Positions 40,796-52,522 of a stretch of 64,000 bases of DNA are shown here, one piece after another (within the stretch, counting starts at the first letter, position 1; each line of letters opens with the position of its first letter). A program made the translations under genes and the position numbers. Origin of the DNA: Cladopsammia gracilis (Eukaryota > Cnidaria > Anthozoa > Scleractinia > Dendrophylliidae); contig JAJGOT010000155.1 of NCBI GenBank assembly GCA_022457155.1, positions 1,223,501-1,287,500 of the forward strand, read 5' to 3'. The notes under the pieces were generated by a model that was not told where the DNA came from, did not search any database, and saw only the letters and a program-made list of their open reading frames with translations.

Positions 40796-42050
40796 TGTTG
40801 CGACAGCCCAAAGTTTCAGGCAAGTTTAAAATTTCTTTACACTCTTTTGTTCTTATTTTGTTGGTGTCCAGTTTCAGTTAATATTTCGAACCTTGCACTT
40901 AATATATCCCTAGCATGGCACCAACACGAGTACTTATTCTCAGTCACTCCTTTATCCATCGTCTGTTTAGTTTTTTGTCGCACATTTCTGTCGCGATTTC
41001 CTAGATAACTTTAACTTGGGCGATGACATTCTTTTCATATGTTTTTATATGATTCTTATAACGTTAAAATAATTTGTTTGCCAAACCATGTATCTCGAGA
41101 AAGCGACTCTATTTAATATCCACCTCATGCAACACATGATCCAAATACCTTAGTGGTTTTGGAACCTATTCCATATGCGTTACTGGAAACAGGGGTTTTT
41201 GGAACAGCAAAATAGCCTTGTTTCTTTCACCGTGATGGTATCCATTTTAATAATTTAGGTCACTATAAACTCTACCGCAGTTTGAGGGGAGCTATTTTAG
41301 GATGTTTGACAGCTTTATCAGTGGCTTTGTGATCTGCCAGTTATTACGAAATCTTCTAAAGACAGACAATGCAGTTTACAATGTTTTATCAGTGGCTTTT
41401 AATCTGCATTTTATTTGAGGAGCAGTGTATTTCTTTTGAGGCCCACATTTTATTTATCCAGGCCTATGTCATGTATGTTTTTGCCTTGCCTCTTATTTTA
41501 TTGTTGGGAATTTTTCCCACTTGGTAGGCTTATTTTTGTTGGTCCAGTGGACCGCATAATTATATTTATGATCTCGTATCGTTAATGGCCTTGGTATTTA
41601 TTTACACTGTCCTTCCACCTTACCATTTGAGTGTACAACCCGTTTTTACCATCCCCGTTTTTAGGGAAAAGTGTCCAATGCACTCGGTACTGTGATGAGG
41701 CGTCAGCTTATTGTTTTGTTGTGCGAATCAGCACATTTATTTGTTGAACTTGGCTCCTGCTCTCTCACGTTTTTGACTTATTATGATCTTTTTATTTCAA
41801 GCATATTTTTCAGGAAGTGCAAAATTGATACCTGTAATTGTTTGAAAATTGCTGCCTTAGCTGTTCGTCTGAACACTGATTTCAATATTTTGTTCTTGCG
41901 TCTTAAACGTGGCTCCTCTCAGGCTATCGGTCTTTTCTCCAGACAGTAATAGACGATTTATTTGTCATAAATGTCTATAGCTATGTGTTTTTCTCAATGT
42001 TGATGTATTGTTGTCTTATGCTCCCATTTTGCCAATTCCCTTTGTAAGTT
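40796..42050. other. No gene seen; probable 5' region of DIRS-2
   Basis: AT-rich; lies between the direct-repeat copy and the DIRS-2 gag ORF, so it may be its leader. ORFs here show no similarity. Confidence 0.4.
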
Positions 42051-42410
42051 ATGCCTCCCAGAAAACGTGCAGCCGTTACGACTGATCGTCCGAAACGGGC
42101 CAAAAGGACAAAGAACAACAGGCCATCAGAGATGAATGAAGTTACATCTCCAGCTGTTATTTCCACGGAGAGCCATTCCCAGAATGACAAGCACAGCTCT
42201 CTGAAGTTGTGCAGGATTTGGCCTTTAAATCAGGTGATTGGTCTTGGTACGACGAACAATTTCGTTATATAAGACAATCGAATCCAGCTCTTTACCCATC
42301 GGACCAAATCCACTGGGAATTATGGCTACGAGCTGCCAATACTTTGCGTAAGCCGCAGTCGTTTACCAACAAATTTCAAACCCAACCTCGTCAGTGCTTT
42401 TGATCCCCCC
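42051..42410 (+). pseudogene. DIRS-2 gag-like ORF relic
   Basis: Starts at an ATG followed by a very basic region (PPRKRAAVTTDRPKRAKRTK). The frame then shifts near 42200 to one reading FKSGDWSWYDEQFRYIRQSN and IHWELWLRAANTL, a segment seen at the end of some DIRS gag-like proteins. The ORF is short compared with a full gag (over 300 aa), so most of the middle has been lost. Not functional. Confidence 0.5.
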
Positions 42411-42529
42411 TCCTTTTCCAAAGGGAACATGCTGGGCCTTTCAGGCTGGGAAGCACTGCTCTGGCTGCCAATATGATCACCCCAGGCAGTCAGTGTGCCA
42501 CTCAAAACAATACAACCCGTTTCGGAGGT

Positions 42530-44013
42530 AATGGTAAAGGAGGAACGACTCAAACATTGGGTTCTACACAGTCCCCCGGTTACACTGGTAAAAGTGGATC
42601 GACTTAAATTTTTCCTACATGGCTATGACAGGGCGTTAGCTCATTATCTTATTGATGGTTTTCGGTTTGGTTTTAGAGTTCATTTTGTTGGTAAACGGCT
42701 GGCTTACGCATCTCCTAATCTTAAAAGTGCCATAGATCAACCTGATTTAGTTAAAGCCAAGTTAAGTAAGGAATGCACAGCTAATCAAGCTAAAGCGCCA
42801 TTTTAAACAGTAACGCCTGCGATACATGTTGCCTCTGTAACTTAACTAATTTTTCTAGTTTTAATCTTTTAATGTCTTTGTTTCTGTGTTGTGTCAGGGC
42901 TCCATTTAAACTAGCTCTGCTAAATTGGATGCCCCTGGATAAATAAATAAATAAATAAAATAAAATAAAAAAATAAATAAAAATAAGAATTGTTGGTCCT
43001 TTTACAACCCTGCCCTTTCCCAATTTTCGTACATACCCTCTCAGCATTGTCCCCGAATTTAGTCTCATTCATCACTTATCTTACCCCGAAGATACTTCAG
43101 TAAATGACATTATTCCTGATATTTACTCCACAGTGAAATATGCATCTGTCGGTGACGCATCTAAGTCGATTGAGCAATTAAGGCGAGGTTGCTTCATGGC
43201 CAAACCAGATGTTAAGTCTGCATTTCGCATAGTTCCTATTCACCCTGCTGATTATTCCCTGTTCGGTATGAAATGTGAAAACTTGTATTATTTAGATAGG
43301 ACTTTGACCATGGGTTTAAGTTCGAGTTGTTCTATCCTTCAAGCTGTATCAACTGCACTTAGTGGATTTCTATCCACCATCTCAGAGCTAAATCCGTTTT
43401 ACACATATCAGACGATTTTCTCTTCATTGCAATGACCAAAGACCAATGCAGACGGGACTTGTCGAATTTTGTTTCTTTGTGCAAATATATTGGGCTTCCT
43501 CTTGCTCCCGAGAAAACAGTAAGGCCAGATTTAGTTTTGCAGTTTGCAGGAATAATTTTAGACTCCGCACACATGGAGGCACGCCTTCCCAATGATAAGC
43601 TGACGAAATGTCGCCAGTCATTGACTGATTTTCTCGCTTGGAGGTCTGTTTGTTTAAAAAAACTTCAATCACTTATTGGCTTACTCAGTTTCACATGTCT
43701 CGTTGTCGTACCCGGACTGGCGTTTTTGCGTCACTTAATCAATCTTACAAAAGTGGTTCACAAGCCCCATCATCACATTCGTCTCTTTAAAGGCGCAAAG
43801 TTAGATATCGCCCTTTGGCTTAGATTTTTGAAAGATTGTAATGGAAAATCCTTTTTTCTTGATGACGTCTGGGAGCCATCAGACACTCAAACTCTATACC
43901 GATTTGGCTGGTTCGATCGGTTTTGGAGCTGTTTTTGGCAATCGTTGGCTGCATGGTCTTTGGCCGGACTCTTGGAAGACCTACAATATAGCTGTATTAG
44001 AGTTTTTATCTCC
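42530..44013 (+). pseudogene. DIRS-2 reverse transcriptase, broken
   Basis: The first block at about 42580-42795 covers the RT N-terminus (VDRLKFFLHGYDRALAHYLI; GFRVHF). A LINE-like tail interrupts it at about 42800-42990. The second block (about 43000-43380) has FPNFRTYPLSIVP, LIHHLSYPEDTSVND and D in FMAKPDVKSAFRIVPIHP. The region around the active site is frameshifted near 43390-43410, after which the frame reads HISDDFLFIAM, then LPLAPEKTVRPD and LQFAGIILDS. Another shift near 43870 moves to a frame reading LKLYTDLAGSIGFGAVFG, the start of RNase H. The copy then stops at the 4-kb insertion beginning at 44007. Several lesions, no full-length product. Confidence 0.8.
42800..42990 (+). mobile_element. 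LINE-like 3' tail inserted in DIRS-2
   Basis: Foreign sequence between two RT blocks, ending GGATGCCCCTGG then (ATAA)n/(AAATA)n for about 45 bp. A short 3' end with a TAAA-type tail is what 5'-truncated LINEs or SINEs leave. No target duplication was identified. Confidence 0.55.
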
Positions 44014-45734
44014 TGTAAGTTAATGTTTAACTTACAGGAGTTTATGTGGGCTAACATGCATTCTTTATGCATTTTTGTTAGCAAAAAATGCGTTAGATAC
44101 TATTAATAGACTTTTTAGTGAATTTGTGGGGACATTCCTGTTGCATTTTTGTTAGCACATTACTGTTCTATCTGTCATCAGTCCTACGTCACTACGGAGT
44201 TAGATAGATTTGTGTTAGATATTATCAATAAGAAAACAAGAGTCGAGTTGCATATTTTTTTAATACAGTGGTTTATTGACTTGACCTTCACAGTGAAGAA
44301 ATATGCGTGTTAAAATTTCATATAAAATCTGCCACGCTGTTTGCCTATTTCGAAAAATGCCTCGGAATATATTTTTTCAGCTAGGTAACATTCCTACTGT
44401 TTGATATCTCTTTTTCGTAGCGATGATTTTTAAGGCGTACGATTATGAATTCTATGTTTTTTGGGAACATGTTGCAGAATACTTTCATTGTATCGAGCGT
44501 CAAAAAGTGTAACGTAATGTAATCTTATCTCACCTAATGTAGACTGTGCTCAGATATTTGGCACGCTAGAAGCGCGCTTGGCTAATATCCTTTACGATGT
44601 CCAGTCTGGTTTGTCAAACTGGTTGCTTCAAGACATTTCAGTGGTATTATCATATTATAGCACTGCGCTTTAAGAAAGGGAAAACCGGAGAGTTTGAGGT
44701 AAGCTGACATTGCTGATTGAGAATGGTTGTATGATGTACGTTTACAATGAAGTTTTGTTGAAATAATGTGTTTGTTAATTTCCATGTTATATCGCCAAAT
44801 GTCACCAAATATACAACTAAATTGGATTAAAAGATTCTCAAGGAGAAAAACAGAAGCAGTAGTTTGGAGAAAAAGTGCGGAATTAGAAGAATGGATCAAG
44901 TTGATCACGGTTAAGCAATTTTGATTACATGACATGCGGTCAAGAAATATTCAAAGTTTGGATTCTGGTGGAATTTTGTCGTTATTTTGTCTTTTTAATT
45001 CATATTTTTCTGCGTTCATCACTTTTGGCTATTTTTTTCTTCCTATTTTCGGATAATAAAGCAAGCTAAAGCAAGCTCCTGGCCATAATCATGAAAACAC
45101 GATATTTCTGTCGGGACAGTGTCCCTTTAGTTAAAAATGTCCTCGGTTAATTTACCTCATTTGCAAGTTATAGAAGCTGACTAAATTAAACAACAATAGG
45201 TTTTAACGAACCAGTGCTTTCAATTTCCTTGTAGGTTGACAAACAAATATAGAACTTTTCTATAAGTGTGCTTGTAAAAGCGATCAGAAACAATTTCACG
45301 AACGCTTTTGTAAGATGTGAATAAAAGAATTTTATTTTATCAAGGGGACTGTTTTAATTAAGCGACATTATTTTATTTTTAGTGAGTCATCGTACAGTGT
45401 ACAAAACAAACCTTTTTTTTTAACCATATCATTAGAAATGATTAAGCAGAGTTTTGCAATAGTGTCATCAGATTGATTTTCCAGGTCAAACAAACCAATG
45501 TCAAACAGTTAGGTTTCAGTGAGGTTCGGGGTTTTAGTTCATTTTTGTTTTTACTTTTTTAGGCCTCATTTTGGTTCATTTTGGTCAGAAGGATTCGTGC
45601 CCAATTTAGTCTCTCCTTAAAGAGATAATTGTGGTACGGATATATAGTCCTTAGATTTTTCCTATCGATGGTTTTAATATATCTGGTATTCGAATCTATA
45701 GCTGTGAAATGGCTTATTTACGCGTCATAAGCTC

Positions 45735-47062
45735 TTAAAAAGAGGCAGGCCAAACACGATTCCCACTAGTCACAAGAAGTATTTAAAAGCCTTTAAAATA
45801 GCTTTCCGAAGTAGGTTTACGAGGTATTTGTCCCTTGCTATAGATCACTGTTAGGATGTTACAAGTCGCAATTATCTATCCACTTTGCTCTATAATATTG
45901 ACCCATAGATCTTTGGATAATTTCTGTAATGACAGGATCAATCCCGGAGGATTTCATGCCATAGCCATGACAAGAATTATTTTATTTCTTTATGTATTCT
46001 CTACAATGTCCTGACATATATTAGGGCTTCTTTGGCTCAGACTCGTGTTGCAAAATAAATGGCAATCAGCTAAAGATTATGTTACCGCTGTGGAAATATT
46101 AGGATCAGTAAAGAGGCTGTGATAAGTGTCCACAGCCTGCGGCATGCAACACTTGTGAGAAAGTGTTTCTTGATCACGGATAAGTGTCTATTAAAGATCC
46201 AAGAATGAAAATGCAATCATTTACAGGAGTAATAAACTCCTGTCATGTTCCTATATTGGAATCACGACTTCTTGCAGGTAGTTTTAGCTCTTTAGTTTAT
46301 TCTTTTGTTGAGTAGTGACCTGGAGCTAGACAGAACTTCCGTTGTCTTATCATGGCATTGCGATCACTGCATCCAATAGTATATCCTCTGTACGCGAAGA
46401 ACAGCTTCACTTGTAGAGTTGTACCAATGTATTTTGAATTCATTGAGACATACACGAGACTACACTACATATCTTTTGTACAACAAGCGTGTAATTCTCG
46501 TGAAGTAATGTTGTGCTCCATGCGTACCATAATAATGGAGTAATTCCATAGTAATGGAGTAAATGGAGTAATGGAGTAATGGAATGAATAAAAAAAGCCA
46601 ACCCGGTTATAGGCCCATCGGTAACAAAACATTACTCCGGTTATACCCATTAATTCCTTATTCCTTTCTTAATTCCTTAACAGAAATTCTTTACAAAAGT
46701 TTACGCCTAAATGAAATTAACTCAAAGAACGCTTCTTTATGGCAATATTTTTTCTTGCCAGCCAAAAAACCCTTACGAAGTTACATACTGTAAGCCCAGG
46801 GCTTATAAGCAGCATTTTACGGTATAGTCTCTGTAAAAAAAAAATCACAAAGAAGTATAAAAAGAGACAGGCCAAGCACGACTCCCACTAGTCGCAAAAT
46901 GTATTAAGTAGCCTTTAGGATAGCTTTCCCGAGTATACCTGCAAGATATTTGTCCCGTTAGATTACATCAGGCATATATTAGGGTTTCTTTGGCTCAGAG
47001 TCGTGTTGCAAGATAAATAAGTTTATGTTATCGCTATGAAAATGTTAGGATCAGTAAATTTC
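45735..47062 (+). repeat. Imperfect internal duplication (45735-46125 and 46858-47062)
   Basis: Both copies contain AAAAAGAGRCAGGCCAARCA, TTCTTTGGCTCAGASTCGTG and ATATTAGG/ATGTTAGGATCAGTA in the same order. The second copy lacks about 160 bp. Between them lies a small ATGGAGTA repeat (about 46535-46580). Confidence 0.75.
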
Positions 47063-47577
47063 TTTGTTCGTGATGCAGTGTTTAAGTCTGCGACGTGCAA
47101 GGCTTGTGAAAGAGTGTTTCTTCGTCACTCTGAGATGTATAAGTGTGTAAGAATGAAAATGTCAAAGACGACCACGACAGCTCTAGCAACTATGTTTAGT
47201 TCATTTCTGTTCTTGGTATAACTGTTTGTTAACAGTGACACTGATTCAAACAAAAGTTAAGATGAAGGGATGAATAATGAGTAAGTTTACAGGAACTACT
47301 GAGATTTCCACCTGAAACAGATTTTGACGATAAGATTGATGATGATCCCAATAATGAAAACAGAGAACAAAGTTGTAAAGAATTTTACTTGAAAGGAGGA
47401 AGGAAACTTTTTCGCAGAATAAAAGCTAAATCATTCATTTAGTTATGTTTAATAAAATGGATGCTGAAGATTAATTGCAGAGAGCTCTTGATGCTTATCC
47501 CATGTAAAAATAAGATTTCAGCAAGTAAAACATGTTATATTCGAAAGGAAAGAAAGGAGAACTCTTAAGAAAAAGCC

Positions 47578-47886
47578 ATGGGAGATCCTGAAAATAAGGA
47601 ACGTGATCAGTTACATACTGTAGCTCCGTCTGCTCAACATAACGATGAGCAGGATATAAGTGAAGAAACACGGCAATACAGTGAACTGTTTAGTTGTTTG
47701 AACCCATGTTTAGATAACAATCACCAAGGGAACAATCTTTCAAGTAATGCTGGAATTTTTTCTACAGCAAATGATAATGAAAAGCTGGTAATTAATCGTA
47801 TGGATGATAACAGTTATAAAGAACTTGTTCATTCTTTGAACAGAGAACAAATGGAGTTTTTTTTACCATATGTTACTCTCTGTTAA
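47578..47886 (+). CDS. Unrecognised acidic ORF, low confidence
   Basis: 102 codons from ATG, rich in Asn, Glu and Asp (SEETRQYSELFSCLNPCLDN). There is no domain I recognise. It lies near the right end of the 4-kb insertion and could be an exon of the element or chance. No promoter or splice evidence. Confidence 0.2.
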   Translation: MGDPENKERDQLHTVAPSAQHNDEQDISEETRQYSELFSCLNPCLDNNHQGNNLSSNAGIFSTANDNEKLVINRMDDNSYKELVHSLNREQMEFFLPYVTLC

Positions 47887-48014
47887 AAACGACGAGAAGC
47901 AATTGACACTCTAACCTAAATGTCCAATTGCAACATCAAAAACAATATTCGGACATAATATGACAGCATTGCATGATGGGAAAAACTTACAGGAGATAGC
48001 CCAGAGGGCACTTT

Positions 48015-48310
48015 GATTTCCTATTGTCATTGCAATTAAGATTTGGGGTTCATTGATGGCTGATAAATGTGTATTGTTTTATTGCGACAGCGCTGCTGTC
48101 GTTGACATTATTAATAAGCAGACATCTAAGGACTCAACGATTATGGTTCTTCTCAGAGATTTAGTTTTAAGCTGCCTTAAGCACAATATTCTGTTTCAAG
48201 CTCGCCATATTCCAGGGTTGATCACTTCTCGTGCTGATTACCTTTCACGTTTCCAGGTTGCGAAGTTCAAAGAATTATCACCAAAAGCAGACGTTTTCCC
48301 AACTTAAGTC
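48015..48310 (+). pseudogene. DIRS-2 RNase H, C-terminal part
   Basis: Resumes the RNase H domain after the 4-kb insertion: PIVIAIKIWGS, then FYCDSAAVVDIINKQTSK (third acidic residue), HIPGLITSRADYLSRFQVAKF (fourth) and a stop after DVFPT. The conserved order identifies it as the direct continuation of 43870-44006. Confidence 0.85.
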
Positions 48311-48371
48311 CCCGAGAACCTGATGCCGGAGAGTTAGTTTCTAATTTAAGAGGGCTCTTGGGAAGTGCATT

Positions 48372-50433
48372 GGGTGATTCCAGAAAATATCCATACCCTA
48401 CCACGGGCGGCATCTTCATCAAGATCCCCCCTTGCCTTAGGAAATTCCAAAATGTTCAATCCCCCCTTGCCCTTGGAATTCCAAAATGTTTTACCCCCCA
48501 TGCCTCCGGAATTCCGTAATCATTCAAACCCCCCTCAGGAATTTCTGCTTTTCCTTCCAACTGATTTGAGAAGCCCTCTCCAACTTCCAAACACCTTTAT
48601 TTATAATTTTCAGCCCAGCGAACGATCAATGGAAGACCTGATCGAATTAAGCTCTTTGACTTCCTTAAAAAGGAAAACAAAACTAAAACTATTTTTACCT
48701 GCAAAACTCCATGAAGCATGAAAGTAGTAGCCAAATTTTTTCATACCAGAGAGAAAATTCTTTAAACACCAAAAAACCTGAAAGACAAGCTCCGAAACAC
48801 TTCAAACTTCTTCAACGTAAGCTTTGACCACCATTTTGTATCCCAGAAGTCTAAGCAAGCATGCCATTTACGTGCGATGGTTCTTAGTGTTGCGTGATGA
48901 CAATAAACTTGTGATCCGTTTGCTTTGTATAATTTCTTTTGACTTGACAGGGTATTATTGAACTGTGGTGAGTTTTTCATATAACCTTGCAATTTGAACC
49001 GAGGAATTTAAATTGAACAATCTTTTATTGTACTTTAAAACAGTTGTTTGAATACATGCACAAATGGCAAAAGGCGAAATAATTTGGCATGTTATTTATT
49101 ATGACGAATTCTTACGCCACTTCAGTCGACAGGGGAATTTTTCTCCGTTTAAGTTCTTGTAGTGTTTTAATCTCCGTTCAGTCAACCAACTGATTGGTGA
49201 TTTGGGTTAGCAGTTTAAATTTGCCATTTGCGGGTGTATATCAAGACCGACAGATACCATATCTCGTATATTCAGACAGTTTTTGCCTTAAGCCCGCCGC
49301 AAAGCTCTGCGACAAAGCTCGATTTCTGTGCATGAGATAAAATCATGAACTTTGTCGTATGGAAGCCGCACACACAGGATGAGAAGCACAAGGCGCAGTT
49401 TAGAGATTTGTTGGAATGTAAACCATACACTGTAACAAACAATCTAAGTTTTTATCATCAAGTGAACAGTTGTTATGAGGCATCTTCACATTTACTTAGC
49501 ATAATTTTCACTGTGGGCAAACAAGGTGAAAATGCAGTGCTTGTATAATCGTTTTTGCAAATCCATGCTTCCCACCAAAGGTATACAATTTTGGTAAAAG
49601 CAGCAAATTTTTTAGCCCATATCTTTAGCTGTGGTTAATAATTAACCCATTTCTTCAGAAGTTAACTATCGTCAAATCTGCTTGCAAACGCTGCATTTCA
49701 CGCTCAATTTGCTTTGCAAGCAAAGGAAAAGCTTTTGCTTTTGTTGCTGTTTAAATTATCCAGTCTATTTGCACATTTTCAAATCAGTCAGGTGTAAAAC
49801 GTTCTTTCCCTCGAAATGGGAGATGGCATCCGACTGCCATCCTTATATAATTTTTACTTTTACCGCGCAACTAAGTTGCTATGCTTGCTATGGGCTATGC
49901 AACGTAGATTGTCACAGCAAGTATGGATAACAGTATCTCACAAATACCACGGTAGTTATTTTGTCTTTGAAGATTGTTCATGTGTGATTTATAGCGTGAA
50001 CAGGTCGATTTTGCCCAACAACTGGCGCGCGGCTGAAAAATACAAATCTGACAGGCGTTCCAAATGACAGTGAGACTGGCCCGAGTTTCCGCTCACAACG
50101 CCTTCAAAACATTTGCGAACGATTGTACCAGGTGGGAAAAATGTCTCTTTTATTTAATAATGTAGGCGGTAGGAAACCACAATTTTTCAAATTATTAATC
50201 TAACATGCAGTATATTAACATTAGTCCCTCTGGTGCTTTGTTTGCCTTTCTTCTTCGTAATGAAATGTACATTCACAGTTCGGGCTCGATTTGCGAACTT
50301 GTATTTCCCTTCTGATAGTCCAGACCTGAAAATCCCCCCATGCCTCCGAAATTCCAGTCCAATGAACCCCCTCCCCTTCAGAATTCCAAGATGCCGCCCG
50401 TGGTATGGGTATGGATATTTTCTGGAACCACCC
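48372..50433. mobile_element. 2.06-kb TIR element in DIRS-2
   Basis: Termini GGGTGATTCCAGAAAATATC (48372) and GGGTGGTTCCAGAAAATATC (complement, ending 50433) are inverted and match for about 45 bp through CCACGGGCGGCATCTT. Subterminal C-rich runs follow. The duplication ATT lies at 48369-48371 and 50434-50436. The interior has only short ORFs with no similarity, so it is non-autonomous. It separates the DIRS-2 RNase H from the recombinase. Related termini at 39786 and 57557 show a multicopy family. Confidence 0.8.
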
Positions 50434-50436
50434 ATT

Positions 50437-50649
50437 AACAGATAACTCCAGGTGTCAATATCAACGCTCTTGGGTTGTTTTCCGCAAATTTTATTATCGT
50501 TTTTATGGGTCCGAAAATCCCATTTTACCTTTAGTTCCAAATTGTATTCCACTTTTCATTTCCTACCTCTCTTTTCGGAAGATGGCATACTCTACAATCA
50601 ACTCTCATCTTTCGGCTATATCTTATGTACACAGACTGTCTTCTAATAT
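50437..50649 (+). pseudogene. DIRS-2 tyrosine recombinase, N-terminal fragment
   Basis: Frame reading WVVFRKFYYRFYGSENPILP and [20 protein letters not shown], then [13 protein letters not shown], the SAM-like N-terminal domain of DIRS recombinases. It is cut at 50650 by a TA-rich tract and the Penelope-like element. The catalytic half is not found beyond 53050. Confidence 0.75.
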
Positions 50650-50680
<31 letters not shown>

Positions 50681-50711
50681 CATGTACATGTACATGTACA
50701 TGTACATATAC

Positions 50712-50783
<72 letters not shown>
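50647..50783. repeat. (TA)n/(ACATGT)n microsatellite in a palindrome
   Basis: Alternating TA, TACATATACATG and TATGTATA units over about 135 bp. The tract is bounded by AGACTGTCTTCTAATATATA on the left and its reverse complement on the right, so 50634-50795 can fold as one hairpin. Confidence 0.9.
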
Positions 50784-50788
<5 letters not shown>

Positions 50789-50814
50789 GACAGTCTGATC
50801 AACTGATTCGACTT

Positions 50815-50879
50815 GGCATTTTATTACTAACTAGTTTCGTACCGCACAACTTGTATGGCACTCATCAGATAAAATTGCC
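50815..50879 (-). ncRNA. Hammerhead ribozyme, 3' copy (minus)
   Basis: On the minus strand: stem I GGC-A-ATTTTAT pairs with ATAAAATGCC; CTGATGA follows; stem II is GTGCC/GGTAC with a 13-nt loop; then GAAA; then stem III ACTA/TAGT with a GT loop and cleavage after GTA. All core nucleotides are present and stem I pairs in 7 contiguous bp plus 3 beyond a bulge. This is a type I hammerhead as known from Penelope-like elements. Confidence 0.85.
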
Positions 50880-51043
50880 GAATACAAAGATTACAACGTT
50901 ACACGGATGAGAAAGAAAGTATAAAATTACAACGGTTTTTTCGGAAGAATGGAACATTTAAAATCTGAGTGACAATAAAAATTGAAAAATTGAAAAGTAA
51001 CGAGTATGCGTGATGATATAAGTTATAAAATCAACAGTTGCTA

Positions 51044-51402
51044 TTACGTGACAGGCTTGAAATTTTTTAGCAGGAACTTGTTTGCGTGCCTACAGGAAGT
51101 TATCAGTTCATTTCGCTTATTGAGTGAAGCCAGATCAGGTCTGCAGATTATAAAATACTTCTCCCATAGGCACAAGTTACAGCGGTTCGAAGCGGGGTTG
51201 TATGGAGCAGCTTGCTTTAGAATCGTCCAAGATATTTTAAATTTTGTTTTGGCGTCTTTCAACTGCCAAATGTGTTTGCTTAACTCAGTGTTGAGTCTCT
51301 TTGGCAGGTTGTTAAAAGAAGCTTTGTGGTTAGTAAATCTAGTCTTAAAAGAGTTCTCAGTAAGGCCTACGTAGCTCTGGTCAGGCCTGTTGTCCTCCGT
51401 TG
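51044..51402 (-). pseudogene. Penelope-like GIY-YIG endonuclease, C-terminal part
   Basis: Minus-strand frame reading SYVGLTENSFKTRFTNHKAS (the YVG half of the GIY-YIG pair and the catalytic Arg/His region), then LNTELSKHIWQLKDA, SNRCNLCLWEKYFI and NKRNELITSCRHANKFLL to a stop at 51044. This is the conserved C-terminal portion of Penelope-like GIY-YIG endonucleases. It is separated from its N-terminal part (52518-52821) by the 1.1-kb TIR element. Confidence 0.85.
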
Positions 51403-51407
51403 CTACT

Positions 51408-52517
51408 AGAGAACTTAAGATCCACGACGAACGAGACGACGACGACGTCTATAGACCGCGGGAGGACTGGACTGAGGACGTCGGTTTCGGTGGGAAAATG
51501 AAAACTTAAGATGCGGCCGGCAGGTAGACGACGACGACTTATTTCGACTTGGCTTGTTGAAAACGTCTCGCTCAAGATGACATCCTTTAAGGACATGAGT
51601 GAGCTTCTTTTTTTGAACCGCGGATTAAACTTTATTAACGTCGAAGAATTTCCAGTTTTGTTTGACCTGTTCGAGTGAAAAAATCCTGATTTTTTTCCCC
51701 ATGGAGACTATCGAAAGTTCGCACTGTATGAAATGGCCGAGTCAGAGTGTTTGGCCGAGTTCCCGGCACATTAGTATGTTGTGTTCGGAATTCCATACAA
51801 AGTTTGGATTCCTAAAAATAAACACGATACACAATTAATTATAAGAGTCTAAATAATCACATGTGCAAAAAAGGTTACAAAATGAAACGTTTCACTGCTA
51901 AAGATTCGTTATAATTTTACATATTACAGAGGCGAAAATTCCAGAGTACAAGTGATTAAATTCTTCTATTCAAGGCTTGCGGCCAGCTGCTTGCAGTCAT
52001 GAATATTTTTTTCGATCTAGTTGTTTCGACCACGAGGGCAAGTTTTAAAGGTAAACGTTATACTGCCAGCACTTACAGTTGTATTCTCAAGTCAAAACAC
52101 AATTGAGTACTTATAATTATTACTCAGGTTCTTCATTCCTTTTTACAACCTTATGGAAAAATAAATTTACGACTTACCGGTTCGCCTTTTCCTCTTGTCT
52201 TGCCGCCAGTTAGTAAACAACAAGAAAACACGCACGTTATATACAGTCAAATTTTTAATCCAATTCGCTTCGTAAAATAGAAAGAGAAGCTAAAATGAAA
52301 CCACAAAAGATAAAGGATGAAAAAAGATTACAAAAGTGACAAGTCAGTGTAAATTTTTACCTTTGAACTTTGTTTAAACAACTCCTTTGCACGACGACGT
52401 GAAACTACTGGCTTGGTCGTCATCGACGAGAGGACGACGATGGAATTCGCGGGAAAATCGCGTGAATCTCACTTCCGGTCGTCGTCGTCCATGCCGTCGT
52501 CGTGGATCTTAAGCTCC
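51408..52517. mobile_element. 1.1-kb TIR element nested in the Penelope-like element
   Basis: Inverted ends share CTTAAGATCCACGACG (about 51413 and, inverted, 52498-52513), with (GACGAC)n-rich subterminal sequence at both ends. The 5-bp duplication CTACT lies at 51403-51407 and 52518-52522. No transposase-like ORF inside, so it is non-autonomous. It splits the GIY-YIG coding region exactly between the strands for VVYQATV and SYVGLTE. Confidence 0.85.
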
Positions 52518-52522
52518 CTACT

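Larger units (their letters stand above)
44007..47998. mobile_element. 4-kb insertion in DIRS-2 RNase H
   Basis: DIRS-2 RNase H is cut at about 44007 and resumes near 48020. The insert starts TATCTCCTGTAAGTT and ends with the exact reverse complement (47984-47998), a 15-bp terminal inverted repeat. At the left end the same motif is also mirrored at once (44009-44040), making a small hairpin. About 20 bases at the right junction are not explained by either side. The interior has two copies of TGCATTTTTGTTAGCA near the left end and the internal duplication listed separately. No transposase recognised; ORF 47578-47886 is acidic and unrecognised. Confidence 0.5.

Noticed and set aside
49345..50067. 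Short ORFs inside the 2.06-kb TIR element as a transposase
   Set aside because: No DDE-type motif, biased composition and no continuity between frames.
50531..50806. ORFs encoding Tyr/Ile and His/Val/Met repeats
   Set aside because: Produced by the TA/ACATGT microsatellite; only the recombinase-like part before 50650 is meaningful.
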